Shown: positions 1 to 6,875, counted from the stretch's first letter. The stretch: 9,940 nt of DNA from Oscillospiraceae bacterium (GCA_017451665.1 JAFTNX010000228.1:1-9940); one strand, 5' to 3'. Numbers and translations are program-made. The notes: generated from the sequence alone by a model not told the origin.

Positions 1-324
1 TTCAGTAACAGGTGCAGGCTTATTATCAACAGGTTCACCAAGAAGGTTAAAAATTCTTGAAAGGGTTTCTCTTCCTACTGGAACAGAAATAGCCTTACCT
101 GTATCAACAGCCTTAGCGCCTCTTACAAGTCCGTCAGTTGAACTCATAGCGATACATCTTACAACGTCGTCGCCGATATGCTGAGCAACCTCAATAACAA
201 GCTTTTCGCCGTTATTGTCGATTTCGATAGCATTTAAAAGGTTAGGAAGATGGTCCTTCTGAAACTGTACGTCGACAACGGCGCCGACAATCTGGACCAC
301 GGTTCCTATATTTTTTTCATCCAT
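1..324 (-). CDS. atpD: F1Fo ATP synthase subunit beta, N-terminal part (cut by window edge)
   Basis: Beta is the catalytic subunit of the F1 head and makes ATP from ADP and phosphate. Only the first 108 codons are present; the frame is open to base 1. The protein begins MDEKNIGTVVQIVGAVVDVQ, typical of the beta-barrel crown domain, and continues through SSTDGLVRGAKAVDTG, VPVGRETLSRIFNLLGEPVD, all standard beta-subunit landmarks. The Walker A loop, DELSEED region and the rest lie outside the window. The ATG at 322-324 is preceded on the minus strand by an AAAGGCGG-like ribosome site about nine bases upstream. A 33-base gap separates it from atpG, so it is cotranscribed. An identity as alpha is excluded because atpA is present separately and the N-terminus is beta-like. 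Confidence 0.96.
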   Translation of the reverse strand, partial: MDEKNIGTVVQIVGAVVDVQFQKDHLPNLLNAIEIDNNGEKLVIEVAQHIGDDVVRCIAMSSTDGLVRGAKAVDTGKAISVPVGRETLSRIFNLLGEPVDNKPAPVTE

Positions 325-357
325 TTAAAAAATCCGCCTTTCTTAAAAGTTTAGGAT

Positions 358-1224
358 TTATTTTTTCATAGAACCCGAAACAATTTCGGTAAGTTCCTGA
401 GTAATCTGTGCCTGTCTTGCACGGTTATAAAGCAGTGAAAGGTTATCAATCATTTCACCTGCGTTATCACTTGCAGACTCCATAGCTGTTCTTCTTGCAG
501 CCTGTTCAGCAGCAAACGAGTCAACGATTGCGCCATAAATCATACCATTAAGGTACTTTGGAATAAGCTCATCAAACACCTCTTCAGGTGATGGGTCATA
601 AATAGTAAGACTCACAGCTTTATCCTTCGGAGTATCGTCAAATCCCTGTACAGGAAGCATTTTAACGTGAACAGGTTCTTGTGAAAGTGCCGAAACAAGA
701 GTTGTATAAACAAGCTCAGCGCTTCCGATTTCCCCGTGTTTAAACATTCCGATAACAAAATCAGCGATTTCCTGAGATTTATAAATTGTCATTCCCTCAG
801 CGATATGCTGGAGAGGATTAACAATATCATACTTTCTCTTTTCGAAATATTCAACTGACTTTTTGCCAAGAGGAAGTACCTTAACGTTAAGCCCCTCGCC
901 TTTCAGTTCATCAATTCTCTGAGCAGCAAGCTTTAAAACGTTATGGTTAAAACCACCTGCAAGTCCTCTGTCACCGGCAATTACAACAACAAGGCAAGTC
1001 TTTACGATATTTTTTGAAGCATACTGGGACAAAATCTTATTATTCCCGGCAATTTCACACATTGTTTCGTAAAGTGCTTTAAAGAACGGCTGTGCTTTTT
1101 CAGCTCTTTCCTTTGCCTTTCTTAGTTTAGAAGAGGCAACAAGCTCCATAGCCTTAGTAATCTGCTTTGTGCTTTCAACACTTTTAATACGTCTTTTGAC
1201 GTCTTTCATATTAGCTGTTGCCAT
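358..1224 (-). CDS. atpG: F1Fo ATP synthase subunit gamma
   Basis: Gamma is the central rotor shaft that turns inside the alpha3-beta3 ring and couples rotation of the c ring to ATP synthesis. The 288-residue length is normal for the family. The N-terminal helix contains RRIKSVESTKQITKAM (residues 11-26), the conserved GDRGLAGGFN is at 84-93, and the C-terminal helix has RQAQITQELTEIVSGS, the classic gamma signature end. The ATG at 1222-1224 has a GGAG site (1231-1234) six bases upstream. The gap after atpA is only 14 bases and the ribosome site lies in it, consistent with coupled translation. Nothing is unusual. Confidence 0.98.
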   Translation of the reverse strand: MATANMKDVKRRIKSVESTKQITKAMELVASSKLRKAKERAEKAQPFFKALYETMCEIAGNNKILSQYASKNIVKTCLVVVIAGDRGLAGGFNHNVLKLAAQRIDELKGEGLNVKVLPLGKKSVEYFEKRKYDIVNPLQHIAEGMTIYKSQEIADFVIGMFKHGEIGSAELVYTTLVSALSQEPVHVKMLPVQGFDDTPKDKAVSLTIYDPSPEEVFDELIPKYLNGMIYGAIVDSFAAEQAARRTAMESASDNAGEMIDNLSLLYNRARQAQITQELTEIVSGSMKK

Positions 1225-1238
1225 AAACTTCTCCTTTA

Positions 1239-2753
1239 CTATTTATTCTGAAGAAATTTCTCAACGAAAACAGAAAGTGCATTTTTAAGTGCCTCTTCGT
1301 TTTCCTTAGTAAGTTCCTTAGTCTCAACAATAGACTGGAGAATTTCAGGACGGGTTGTGTCAAGGTAGTCATAGAGTTCCTTTTCAAACTCGCCGATATC
1401 ACTTACTTCAATATCCTTGAGGTAGCCATTAACAACTGCATAGATAATACAAACCTGATGTTCAACCTTAACAGGTGCATTTCTTCCCTGCTTAAGAACT
1501 TCTACAATTCTTTCACCCTGTGCAAGTCTGTCCTTGGTATCCTTATCAAGGTCAGAACCGAACTGTGAGAATGACTGAAGTTCTCTGTACTGTGAATAAA
1601 GAAGTTTCAAAGAACCGGAAACCTTCTTCATAGCCTTAATCTGAGCAGAACCACCAACTCGTGATACTGAAATACCAGGGTTAACAGCTGGTCTTACACC
1701 AGAATGGAAAAGTTCAGTTTCAAGGAATATCTGACCGTCAGTAATTGAAATTACGTTAGTCGGAATATACGCTGAAACGTCACCTGCCTGAGTTTCAATA
1801 ATAGGAAGTGCTGTAAGTGAGCCTCCGCCGTAGTCCTTATTAAGGTTACAAGCTCTTTCAAGAAGTCTTGAATGGAGATAGAATACGTCACCAGGATAAG
1901 CTTCACGACCGGTAGGTCTCTGAAGAAGAAGTGACATTGTTCTATAAGCTACTGCGTGCTTGGAAAGGTCGTCATAAATACAAAGAACGTCCTTACCCTG
2001 AAGCATAAAGTATTCACCCATTGCACAGCCTGTATATGGTGCAATATACTGGAGAGGAGCAAGTTCAGACGCTGTTGCTGAAACAACGATTGTATAGTCC
2101 ATAGCTCCTGCCTTAGTAAGTGTATCAACAACGTTTGCAACGGTAGAACGTTTCTGACCGATAGCAACATAGATACAGATTACATTTTTATCGTGCTGAT
2201 TGATAATTGTATCAAGGGCGATAGCAGTTTTACCTGTCTGTCTGTCGCCGATAATAAGTTCTCTCTGTCCTCTTCCGATTGGAATCATTGAGTCGATAGC
2301 CTTAACACCAGTCTGCAAAGGTCTGTTAACCGACTGTCTTGTAATGATACCAAAAGCCGGAGATTCAATCGGACGGGTTTCTGTTGTTAAAATAGAGCCC
2401 TTTCCGTCGATAGGTTCACCAAGTGAGTTTACTACTCTTCCGAGAAGTTCTTCACCAACAGGAACAGAAACAATTCTGCCTGTTCTCTTTACCTGGCTTC
2501 CCTCCTTGATTTCATCGTCTGCACCAAGAAGTACTGCACCGACAAAATCAGTTTCCAGGTTAAGAGCCATTCCATAAACTCCACAATCAAATTCCAGAAG
2601 TTCACCTGACATACAGTTTTCAAGTCCGTGAATTTTTGAAATACCGTCACCTACGGTAACAACCGTACCAACGTCTGAAAGTTCAAGCTGAGATTTATAG
2701 CCCTTAATCTGCTCTTTAATAATCCCTGTAATTTCTTCAGGACGTAAATTCAT
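1239..2753 (-). CDS. atpA: F1Fo ATP synthase subunit alpha
   Basis: Alpha is the regulatory, non-catalytic nucleotide-binding subunit that alternates with beta in the F1 head. The 504-residue protein has the usual layout: a beta-barrel domain (about 25-95), a nucleotide-binding domain with Walker A GDRQTGKT at 169-176 and Walker B-like VLCIYDD at 256-262, the ATPase alpha/beta signature PAVNPGISVS at 355-364 followed by the arginine finger R365 in SRVGG, and a helical C-terminal domain. Q171 replaces the catalytic-type residue of beta, as expected for alpha. The ATG at 2751-2753 has a GGGAG site about seven bases upstream that abuts the stop codon of atpH. The stop is TAG. Nothing is unusual. 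Confidence 0.98.
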   Translation of the reverse strand: MNLRPEEITGIIKEQIKGYKSQLELSDVGTVVTVGDGISKIHGLENCMSGELLEFDCGVYGMALNLETDFVGAVLLGADDEIKEGSQVKRTGRIVSVPVGEELLGRVVNSLGEPIDGKGSILTTETRPIESPAFGIITRQSVNRPLQTGVKAIDSMIPIGRGQRELIIGDRQTGKTAIALDTIINQHDKNVICIYVAIGQKRSTVANVVDTLTKAGAMDYTIVVSATASELAPLQYIAPYTGCAMGEYFMLQGKDVLCIYDDLSKHAVAYRTMSLLLQRPTGREAYPGDVFYLHSRLLERACNLNKDYGGGSLTALPIIETQAGDVSAYIPTNVISITDGQIFLETELFHSGVRPAVNPGISVSRVGGSAQIKAMKKVSGSLKLLYSQYRELQSFSQFGSDLDKDTKDRLAQGERIVEVLKQGRNAPVKVEHQVCIIYAVVNGYLKDIEVSDIGEFEKELYDYLDTTRPEILQSIVETKELTKENEEALKNALSVFVEKFLQNK

Positions 2754-2765
2754 TTCTACACTCCC

Positions 2766-3308
2766 TTATGCTATAATTGAGTCTATCTGCTGACGCATAG
2801 TATCAAGACGTTTTTTAACGCTGGCATCAATCTGTGTATTGTTATAATTAAGCACAATACCACCCATAATTGATGTATCAATCTTTTCAACAAGCTGGAT
2901 TTTCTTTGAGCTGATTTTTTCAAGCTTCAAAACAAGTTTTTCACGAAGATTATCAGAAAGTGGCATAGTAGTTGTAACAATCACCTCTAAAATACCATTC
3001 TTATCGTTATACATATCCTTAAACTGCTGTGAAATTGCGATTAAGTATTTAATTCTGCCATTATCACAAAGGACATTTATAAAATTAAACACAGTATCGC
3101 TTATCCTGCCTTCAAAAGCCTTTGAAAGCATAGATTTTTTATCCTTATCAGAAACAGTAGGTGCAGAAAGTAGCTTCAGAAAGTCGGAATTTTCACTCAT
3201 AATTCCTGCAACTGCTTCCATTTCCTCTGCAACAGTATCAAGTGTATTATCTTCAACAGCCAGCTCAAAAAGAGCGTCAGCATAAACTTTTTCAAGTTTT
3301 CCTGCCAT
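2766..3308 (-). CDS. atpH: F1Fo ATP synthase subunit delta (OSCP family)
   Basis: Delta forms part of the peripheral stalk and clamps the b dimer to the top of the F1 head, so that the head does not rotate. The 180-residue length is typical. The N-terminal domain begins MAGKLEKVYADALFELAVED, the usual delta opening with a YA.ALFE-like motif, and the C-terminal region has IDTSIMGGIVLNYNNTQIDA (the conserved GG..v..g...iD.S motif of OSCP/delta) followed by VKKRLDTM. The start codon shares one base (3308) with the stop codon of atpF (TAATG), a strong sign of coupled translation. Sequence divergence is normal for this poorly conserved subunit. Confidence 0.95.
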   Translation of the reverse strand: MAGKLEKVYADALFELAVEDNTLDTVAEEMEAVAGIMSENSDFLKLLSAPTVSDKDKKSMLSKAFEGRISDTVFNFINVLCDNGRIKYLIAISQQFKDMYNDKNGILEVIVTTTMPLSDNLREKLVLKLEKISSKKIQLVEKIDTSIMGGIVLNYNNTQIDASVKKRLDTMRQQIDSIIA

Positions 3309-3820
3309 TACAATTCACCCACATCGTTTATGAAATCTTCAATGAGTTTTTCGTTATCTTCCTTGTTGATTTCCTTTTCAACAACCTTAGAAGCAACATT
3401 AAACGCAATATCTGTGATTTCATCCTTTATCTGGTTAACAGCACGCTTTTTCTCACGCTCAATTTCGCTATGAGCCTTATCCATAATTCCCTTGGCCTCA
3501 TTTTTAGCCTCAGAAATAATCTCATCAGAGCGTGCCTGTGCCTTTTTGGTAGCATCACTTACAATTTCAGCTGATTTTTCCTTAGCTGCGGACAGCTTCT
3601 GTTCATATTCAGCTTCCATTTCAAGTGCATGTTTGTTAGCCTCATCGGCATCAGCATAAGTCTTTGCAACCTCTTCTTTTCTGCTTTCGATAACCTTATT
3701 TATCTTATCAAACAAAAACTTTTTGATAACCAAAAACAGAATAAGAGTATTAAGCAAAGTTCCCAGAATGGTTGTCGGGTCAATTGTCAGGAAGTCTGTA
3801 ACTTTACCTGCTAATATCAT
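3308..3820 (-). CDS. atpF: F1Fo ATP synthase subunit b
   Basis: Subunit b dimerises to form the peripheral stalk linking the a subunit in the membrane to delta and alpha. The 170-residue protein has one membrane helix near the N-terminus (about residues 15-33, TTILGTLLNTLILFLVIKKF) and then a long, charged helical coiled coil rich in K, E and A to the end, which is the b-subunit pattern. The ATG at 3818-3820 has only a weak AAGGG ribosome site at 3833-3837, 12 bases upstream, and that site lies in the 3' arm of a predicted hairpin (3829-3850). The stop codon overlaps the atpH start. The place between atpE and atpH supports the call. Confidence 0.95.
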   Translation of the reverse strand: MILAGKVTDFLTIDPTTILGTLLNTLILFLVIKKFLFDKINKVIESRKEEVAKTYADADEANKHALEMEAEYEQKLSAAKEKSAEIVSDATKKAQARSDEIISEAKNEAKGIMDKAHSEIEREKKRAVNQIKDEITDIAFNVASKVVEKEINKEDNEKLIEDFINDVGEL

Positions 3821-3828
3821 ATTCAGAT

Positions 3829-3850
3829 TATGCCCTTATAAAAGAGCATA
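3829..3850 (-). promoter_or_regulatory. Imperfect hairpin in the atpE-atpF gap covering the atpF ribosome site
   Basis: The 53-base gap after atpE contains an inverted repeat: TATGC at 3829-3833 pairs with GCATA at 3846-3850, then one mismatch, then CTT at 3835-3837 pairs with AAG at 3842-3844 around a four-base loop. On the transcript the weak atpF ribosome site AAGGG falls in the 3' arm. There is no T run behind it, so it is not a terminator. It may lower translation of b relative to c, or mark an RNA processing point. The pairing is seen; the function is inferred. Confidence 0.4.
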
Positions 3851-3873
3851 TCCCCCTTTCACGATGTTAATTA

Positions 3874-4137
3874 TTAAAGCTTCTTAAGGAACGGATTAGC
3901 AAAGAGAAGAATAAGAGCAACTACGAATGCGTAGATACCTGTTGATTCTGACATAGCTACACCGATAAACATTGTTCTTGTACAGTCACCCTGAGCTTCC
4001 GGCTGTCTTGCAATAGCCTCAATAGTCTTACCTACTGCATAACCTTCACCGATACCAGGGCCGATACCTGCAATCATTGCAGCTCCTGCGCCGATAGCTG
4101 AACAACCCAATACAAATGCTTCATTACTAATTGCCAT
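3874..4137 (-). CDS. atpE: F1Fo ATP synthase subunit c, sodium-type with two carboxylates
   Basis: Subunit c forms the membrane rotor ring that carries the coupling ion. The 87-residue protein is a two-helix hairpin: helix 1 about residues 8-45 with a glycine-rich GAGAAMIAGIGPGIG stretch, the polar loop ARQPEA (42-47), and helix 2 about 53-82. E64 is the ion-binding carboxylate, within SESTGIY; S65, T66 and Y69 match the sodium ligands known in Ilyobacter tartaricus. At the position of that enzyme's Q32 this protein has E31 (GEGYAVGK), as in the two-carboxylate sodium rotor of Fusobacterium nucleatum. Sodium coupling is therefore likely but inferred. The ATG at 4135-4137 is chosen because GGAGGA lies seven bases upstream; an in-frame ATG at 4183-4185 would add 16 residues and put that site inside the gene. 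Confidence 0.97.
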   Translation of the reverse strand: MAISNEAFVLGCSAIGAGAAMIAGIGPGIGEGYAVGKTIEAIARQPEAQGDCTRTMFIGVAMSESTGIYAFVVALILLFANPFLKKL

Positions 4138-4144
4138 AATTTTA

Positions 4145-4150
4145 TCCTCC
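4145..4150 (-). promoter_or_regulatory. Strong ribosome binding site that fixes the atpE start
   Basis: GGAGGA on the minus strand, seven bases before the ATG of atpE. It is the strongest ribosome site among the membrane-sector genes, in keeping with the need for many c subunits per complex, and it rules out the longer in-frame start at 4185. Confidence 0.8.
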
Positions 4151-4197
4151 AAAAAATTATTTTTTATTCCAATGTGAATAATCACATAGTTAACAAA

Positions 4198-4914
4198 TTA
4201 TTCTGTTGCCGAGCTTACATATACCATTGTAAGCATTGAGAAAATATACGCCTGTACACAGCCTGCAAACAAGTCAAAATAGATTGAAAGCACAGCAGGT
4301 ACAAAAAGTGAAGCTACATCAAGAGTAAAAGAACCTATTGTAAATGAAACATGCAAAGCTCTTGACAAAGCACCAAGTGCACTATAAAGCAGAGAAGTAA
4401 TAACCATACCACCTGCAATATTTCCGAACAAACGGAACGCCATAGACATTGGTGTTGCTATTTCACTGATAACATTAAGAGGTGCAATAAATCCGACAGG
4501 CTTACCAAAGCTCTTAAAATATCCGATGAAACCATTAGTTTTGAACTTATAGTAAGTAATAAGAATAAAGGTCATAAGCGCCCAACAAAGTGTAACATTA
4601 AGGTCAGCAGTCATCGAACGCAGTCCCAACATACTTACAAGGCTTCCAAGTACTGCATAGACAAGAAGCGTTGCAATATAAGGCGCAAATTTTTTGAATT
4701 TTGAGCCCATTGTTCCGATAACCATATTGTTTACAAAGTTGACAAACATCTCTGCAACAACCTGACTTTTGGTTTCAGGAATCTTTTTCAGATTTCTTGT
4801 AAGAAACAGACAAAGCAAAAATACCGCTGCAATGATTATCCAGCCGATAACCAGTGTTTCCGTAATCGCAATATCAGTTCCAGGGATTATAAACGAAACT
4901 TTTGGTCCGTCCAT
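4198..4914 (-). CDS. atpB: F1Fo ATP synthase subunit a
   Basis: Subunit a is the membrane stator that provides the two ion half-channels next to the c ring. The 238-residue protein is strongly hydrophobic, with membrane segments at about residues 20-38, 78-97, 108-122, 165-185 and 200-235. The essential arginine is R161 in MAFRLFGNIAGG, equivalent to E. coli R210, and Q221 in QAYIF corresponds to the conserved glutamine of the last helix. The start MDGPKVSF uses the ATG at 4912-4914 with an AAAGGG site about ten bases upstream. It lies 25 bases after atpI and 60 bases before atpE. Subunit length and motifs are normal for Firmicutes. Confidence 0.97.
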   Translation of the reverse strand: MDGPKVSFIIPGTDIAITETLVIGWIIIAAVFLLCLFLTRNLKKIPETKSQVVAEMFVNFVNNMVIGTMGSKFKKFAPYIATLLVYAVLGSLVSMLGLRSMTADLNVTLCWALMTFILITYYKFKTNGFIGYFKSFGKPVGFIAPLNVISEIATPMSMAFRLFGNIAGGMVITSLLYSALGALSRALHVSFTIGSFTLDVASLFVPAVLSIYFDLFAGCVQAYIFSMLTMVYVSSATE

Positions 4915-4939
4915 AAATCACACGCCCTTTCAAAGCAAA

Positions 4940-5329
4940 TTATTTTTTCTTTTCAAAAAAAGTCATTATTGTAAGAACCATTCTCGGATAAAATTGTGGA
5001 AGAATAAATCCGACAAAGTTCATAAAATCAAAACTAAGTGCAAGGTATCCTAAAATCCCCATTCCCAGAAATCTAAGTCCATAGCAAGCCATCATCATAC
5101 TTTTTGCTTTTCCCTGCGAGCATTCAACAGCCTTATTGATTGTATCAGCAAGATAAATACAGCAGACAATTGAATATGCAGTACCAACAGCAAGCCCGAT
5201 TATCATTGTCAAATCAAAGCCCCATATAAGAGTTACAATCCACACAGGAATATTCAGAAGTATCATTCTGGGAAAAAGTTTTTTTAAAAGAGGTTTAATC
5301 CCGTCTTTGTTTTCTGAGTTCATAAACAT
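4940..5329 (-). CDS. atpI: ATP synthase accessory membrane protein AtpI
   Basis: This is a small membrane protein of the ATP synthase I family, which helps assemble the c ring and, with AtpZ, has been linked to magnesium/calcium transport. The 129-residue protein shows four hydrophobic segments (about 22-38, 41-60, 80-99 and 102-121) and a basic C-terminus (FFEKKK). Family assignment rests on this topology, length and position directly before atpB; primary-sequence conservation in the family is low. The ATG at 5327-5329 is preferred because GGAGG lies nine bases upstream; an ATG two codons later (5321-5323) would have AGAGG nine bases upstream and cannot be excluded. The start overlaps the end of atpZ by 35 bases, which suggests coupled translation. 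Confidence 0.85.
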   Translation of the reverse strand: MFMNSENKDGIKPLLKKLFPRMILLNIPVWIVTLIWGFDLTMIIGLAVGTAYSIVCCIYLADTINKAVECSQGKAKSMMMACYGLRFLGMGILGYLALSFDFMNFVGFILPQFYPRMVLTIMTFFEKKK

Positions 5330-5573
5330 TAACCTCTTCCTCCGAAGCCTCATCACGTTTTTTAGAAAGCAGTACAGCTGCTTTGGCAAAATTGAACAAT
5401 GAAGCGAACATCAAAACCGCTGCCAGAGCAACACTCACGCCCATTATCCAGTCACCCAGCTTGTACTTTTCCTGGAGATAAAGAGCAAGAAAAATACACA
5501 CAACGGGCGGAACAACAATAGAAGACGTAAACTGCAGCCCCAGAGCAAAATAAGAAATTTTTTTATTTTTCAT
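5295..5573 (-). CDS. atpZ: AtpZ/AtpI-family accessory protein (two membrane helices)
   Basis: A 92-residue protein with two membrane helices (about residues 8-34 and 41-67) joined by the short turn QEKYKLGDW, and a charged C-terminal tail. The pattern, with a conserved-looking EKYKLGDWIMG loop, and the position before atpI fit AtpZ (F0F1-ATPase gene 1 family), a partner of AtpI in c-ring assembly or divalent-cation transport in some bacteria. The ATG at 5571-5573 is chosen; a TTG at 5619-5621 is in frame but has no ribosome site and would overlap the previous gene by 47 bases. No clear ribosome site precedes the ATG either. It begins one base after the stop of the lipoprotein gene (TAA-T-ATG), so it probably depends on translational coupling. 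Confidence 0.8.
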   Translation of the reverse strand: MKNKKISYFALGLQFTSSIVVPPVVCIFLALYLQEKYKLGDWIMGVSVALAAVLMFASLFNFAKAAVLLSKKRDEASEEEVNVYELRKQRRD

Positions 5574-5574
5574 A

Positions 5575-6681
5575 TTATTCAAAAGTGTATTCGGTAGAAA
5601 GTACCGAATCAATCCAATCAATTACATCAGCAAAGCATTCTGATGAAACCTTATATTTTGTAGTAACAAAGCTTAATCCGTCATCAGCAGGACTTACGAT
5701 TTCACAGTAGCCATTATCAGAAATACTATACATAGTCTGGGCATTTTTCCCAGAATTAAAATCAAACTGAATTACATTTTCAGTAGGAGTAACTGCACTG
5801 TTCTGTTCAAAGTCAAAGCAGGAAAACAGGCTTAAAACCTGCAAAAGGTGTTCATAGCTTAAGATAAAGCATTCACCTTTATCTTCACCAATCTGAACTT
5901 TTACGTTTCCATAGCTTCCTTCATAGACTTTATAGTTATAGAATTCGTCAAAAACTATATAAAAACAGCTTCCACCCGAATAGGCTGTAAACACTATTTC
6001 ACATTCAATTCCAAGGGTATCCTTTGAAGTTTCAGCGATACTGTCAAAGCTTCTGTCATAGACAATCTTACCATCAGGAGTTTTAAGGTGATATTTTACA
6101 CCTTCAGGAACTTCTGTAACATTGTCCCCTGCCTCGATAGTAGCCTGTGTTATCTCAAGCTTATTCTTTTCAAAAACCCATTTGACACTATCATCTTCCA
6201 CAAAGACAAAATTATTATCTTCATCAAGAGTAGCATAAGTGGCTTTTCCATTATAAACAAGTTCAAAAAGCTCAGGTCTTAACTGTCTTATAGAAGAATA
6301 AACGCCCTGAAGCTTGACATTTCCGATATCATCGACAACGCCATAGTTGCCATTATAAATAAAGCGATAAAGATTGACACCAGAAAAAGCAACGTCGCAT
6401 TTATATCCACCATCAACAGAAATTTCGTCCTCTGTCTCGGAATTTGTTTTTTCATAGTCAAAACTTGTATGCACAAGTCGGCTGAATCTTGAAATACTCT
6501 CTTTATCAGACAAAAACTCAGGAAACTTTATTACATCAGTTTTTGTCACAAAATGAATTTCATCTTCTTCGTTTTCAAAAGGAGTAACAACGCCTATTTT
6601 GTCAGAATTATCATTTCCACAACTGCAAGCCATAATGCATATGGATATTGCAGCCACAAAGCACAACGCTTTTTTCAGCAA
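5575..6681 (-). CDS. Predicted lipoprotein of unknown function with a WG-like repeat
   Basis: I do not recognise this 368-residue protein as a named family. The N-terminus MLKKALCFVAAISICIMACS is a lipoprotein signal peptide: two lysines, a hydrophobic core, and lipobox IMAC with the lipidated cysteine at C19. The mature protein should sit on the outer face of the membrane. It is acidic. Residues about 108-131 (IYNGNYGVVDDIGNVKLQGVYSSI) resemble one WG/KWG-type repeat, a structural beta motif that does not define a function. A second segment near 193-214 (GVKYHLKTPDGKIVYDRSFD) is vaguely similar. The TTG at 6679-6681 is chosen as start: AGGGG lies seven bases upstream, and the ATG at 6730-6732 lies upstream of the promoter -10 box. 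It is the first gene of the ATP synthase transcript and ends one base before atpZ. Confidence 0.82.
   Translation of the reverse strand: MLKKALCFVAAISICIMACSCGNDNSDKIGVVTPFENEEDEIHFVTKTDVIKFPEFLSDKESISRFSRLVHTSFDYEKTNSETEDEISVDGGYKCDVAFSGVNLYRFIYNGNYGVVDDIGNVKLQGVYSSIRQLRPELFELVYNGKATYATLDEDNNFVFVEDDSVKWVFEKNKLEITQATIEAGDNVTEVPEGVKYHLKTPDGKIVYDRSFDSIAETSKDTLGIECEIVFTAYSGGSCFYIVFDEFYNYKVYEGSYGNVKVQIGEDKGECFILSYEHLLQVLSLFSCFDFEQNSAVTPTENVIQFDFNSGKNAQTMYSISDNGYCEIVSPADDGLSFVTTKYKVSSECFADVIDWIDSVLSTEYTFE
5589..5609 (-). repeat. Perfect 8-base inverted repeat just upstream of atpZ
   Basis: ATTCGGTA at 5589-5596 and TACCGAAT at 5602-5609 form a perfect 8-base-pair stem with a 5-base loop, inside the last codons of the lipoprotein gene and 15 bases before the atpZ start. 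Behind it on the transcript comes ACACUUUUGA, too poor in U for a normal intrinsic terminator. It occupies the area where an atpZ ribosome site would be expected. A role in attenuation, RNA processing or translation control is possible but inferred; it could also be chance within a coding region. Confidence 0.45.
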
Positions 6682-6688
6682 GAAATCA

Positions 6689-6693
6689 CCCCT
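6689..6693 (-). promoter_or_regulatory. Ribosome binding site supporting a TTG start of the lipoprotein gene
   Basis: AGGGG on the minus strand (extended AGGGGTG, 6687-6693), seven bases before the TTG at 6679-6681. It supports the TTG as start and places the lipoprotein signal peptide exactly at the N-terminus. Confidence 0.7.
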
Positions 6694-6722
6694 GACCAAT
6701 AAACAAAAATATGTACTTATAT

Positions 6723-6751
6723 ATTTTAACACATAATCGTTATAATTTCAA
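6723..6751 (-). promoter_or_regulatory. Predicted sigma-A promoter of the lipoprotein-ATP synthase operon
   Basis: On the minus strand, TTGAAA (6746-6751) and TAAAAT (6723-6728) are separated by exactly 17 bases, and a TG lies one base before the -10 box, giving an extended -10. Transcription should start near 6716, leaving a leader of about 35 bases with the ribosome site for the TTG start. This is the only convincing promoter I found upstream of the operon; none was evident between the lipoprotein gene and atpB. Confidence 0.72.
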
Positions 6752-6819
6752 GTATTTTTTTGTTCAAAAATATCATTTTCACTTATTTTTCACACAAAAA
6801 TGCAACAAACAGAGGGTTA

Positions 6820-6836
6820 TTAAAACTATGTTTTAA
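6820..6836. repeat. 17-base palindrome between the divergent promoters, possible operator
   Basis: TTAAAAC (6820-6826) and GTTTTAA (6830-6836) are perfect inverted repeats around TAT. The site lies about 69 bases upstream of the -35 box of the ATP synthase promoter and 40 bases upstream of the -35 box of the aconitase promoter. This placement would suit a regulator acting on either gene. AT-rich DNA yields such palindromes by chance, so the function is only a suggestion. Confidence 0.35.
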
Positions 6837-6875
6837 ATCAAATGTTATAAAATTTCAAAATGTATTGTTATTTTC

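Noticed and set aside
2200..2577. Open frame of 125 codons on the plus strand opposite atpA.
   Set aside because: It lies fully inside a conserved gene on the other strand, has no ribosome site, and its translation resembles no protein family.
4138..4185. A 16-residue N-terminal extension of subunit c from an ATG at 4185.
   Set aside because: The strong GGAGGA ribosome site lies within it, seven bases before the ATG at 4137, and c subunits normally start near that point.
5589..5609. Intrinsic terminator after the lipoprotein gene.
   Set aside because: The stem is followed by only four U residues after a short spacer, and it lies inside the coding sequence before its stop codon; it could be an attenuator at most.
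6830..6858. A second minus-strand promoter, TTGAAA with TAAAAC 17 bases downstream.
   Set aside because: The -10 box matches the consensus at only four of six positions, and the promoter at 6723-6751 is better and closer to the gene.
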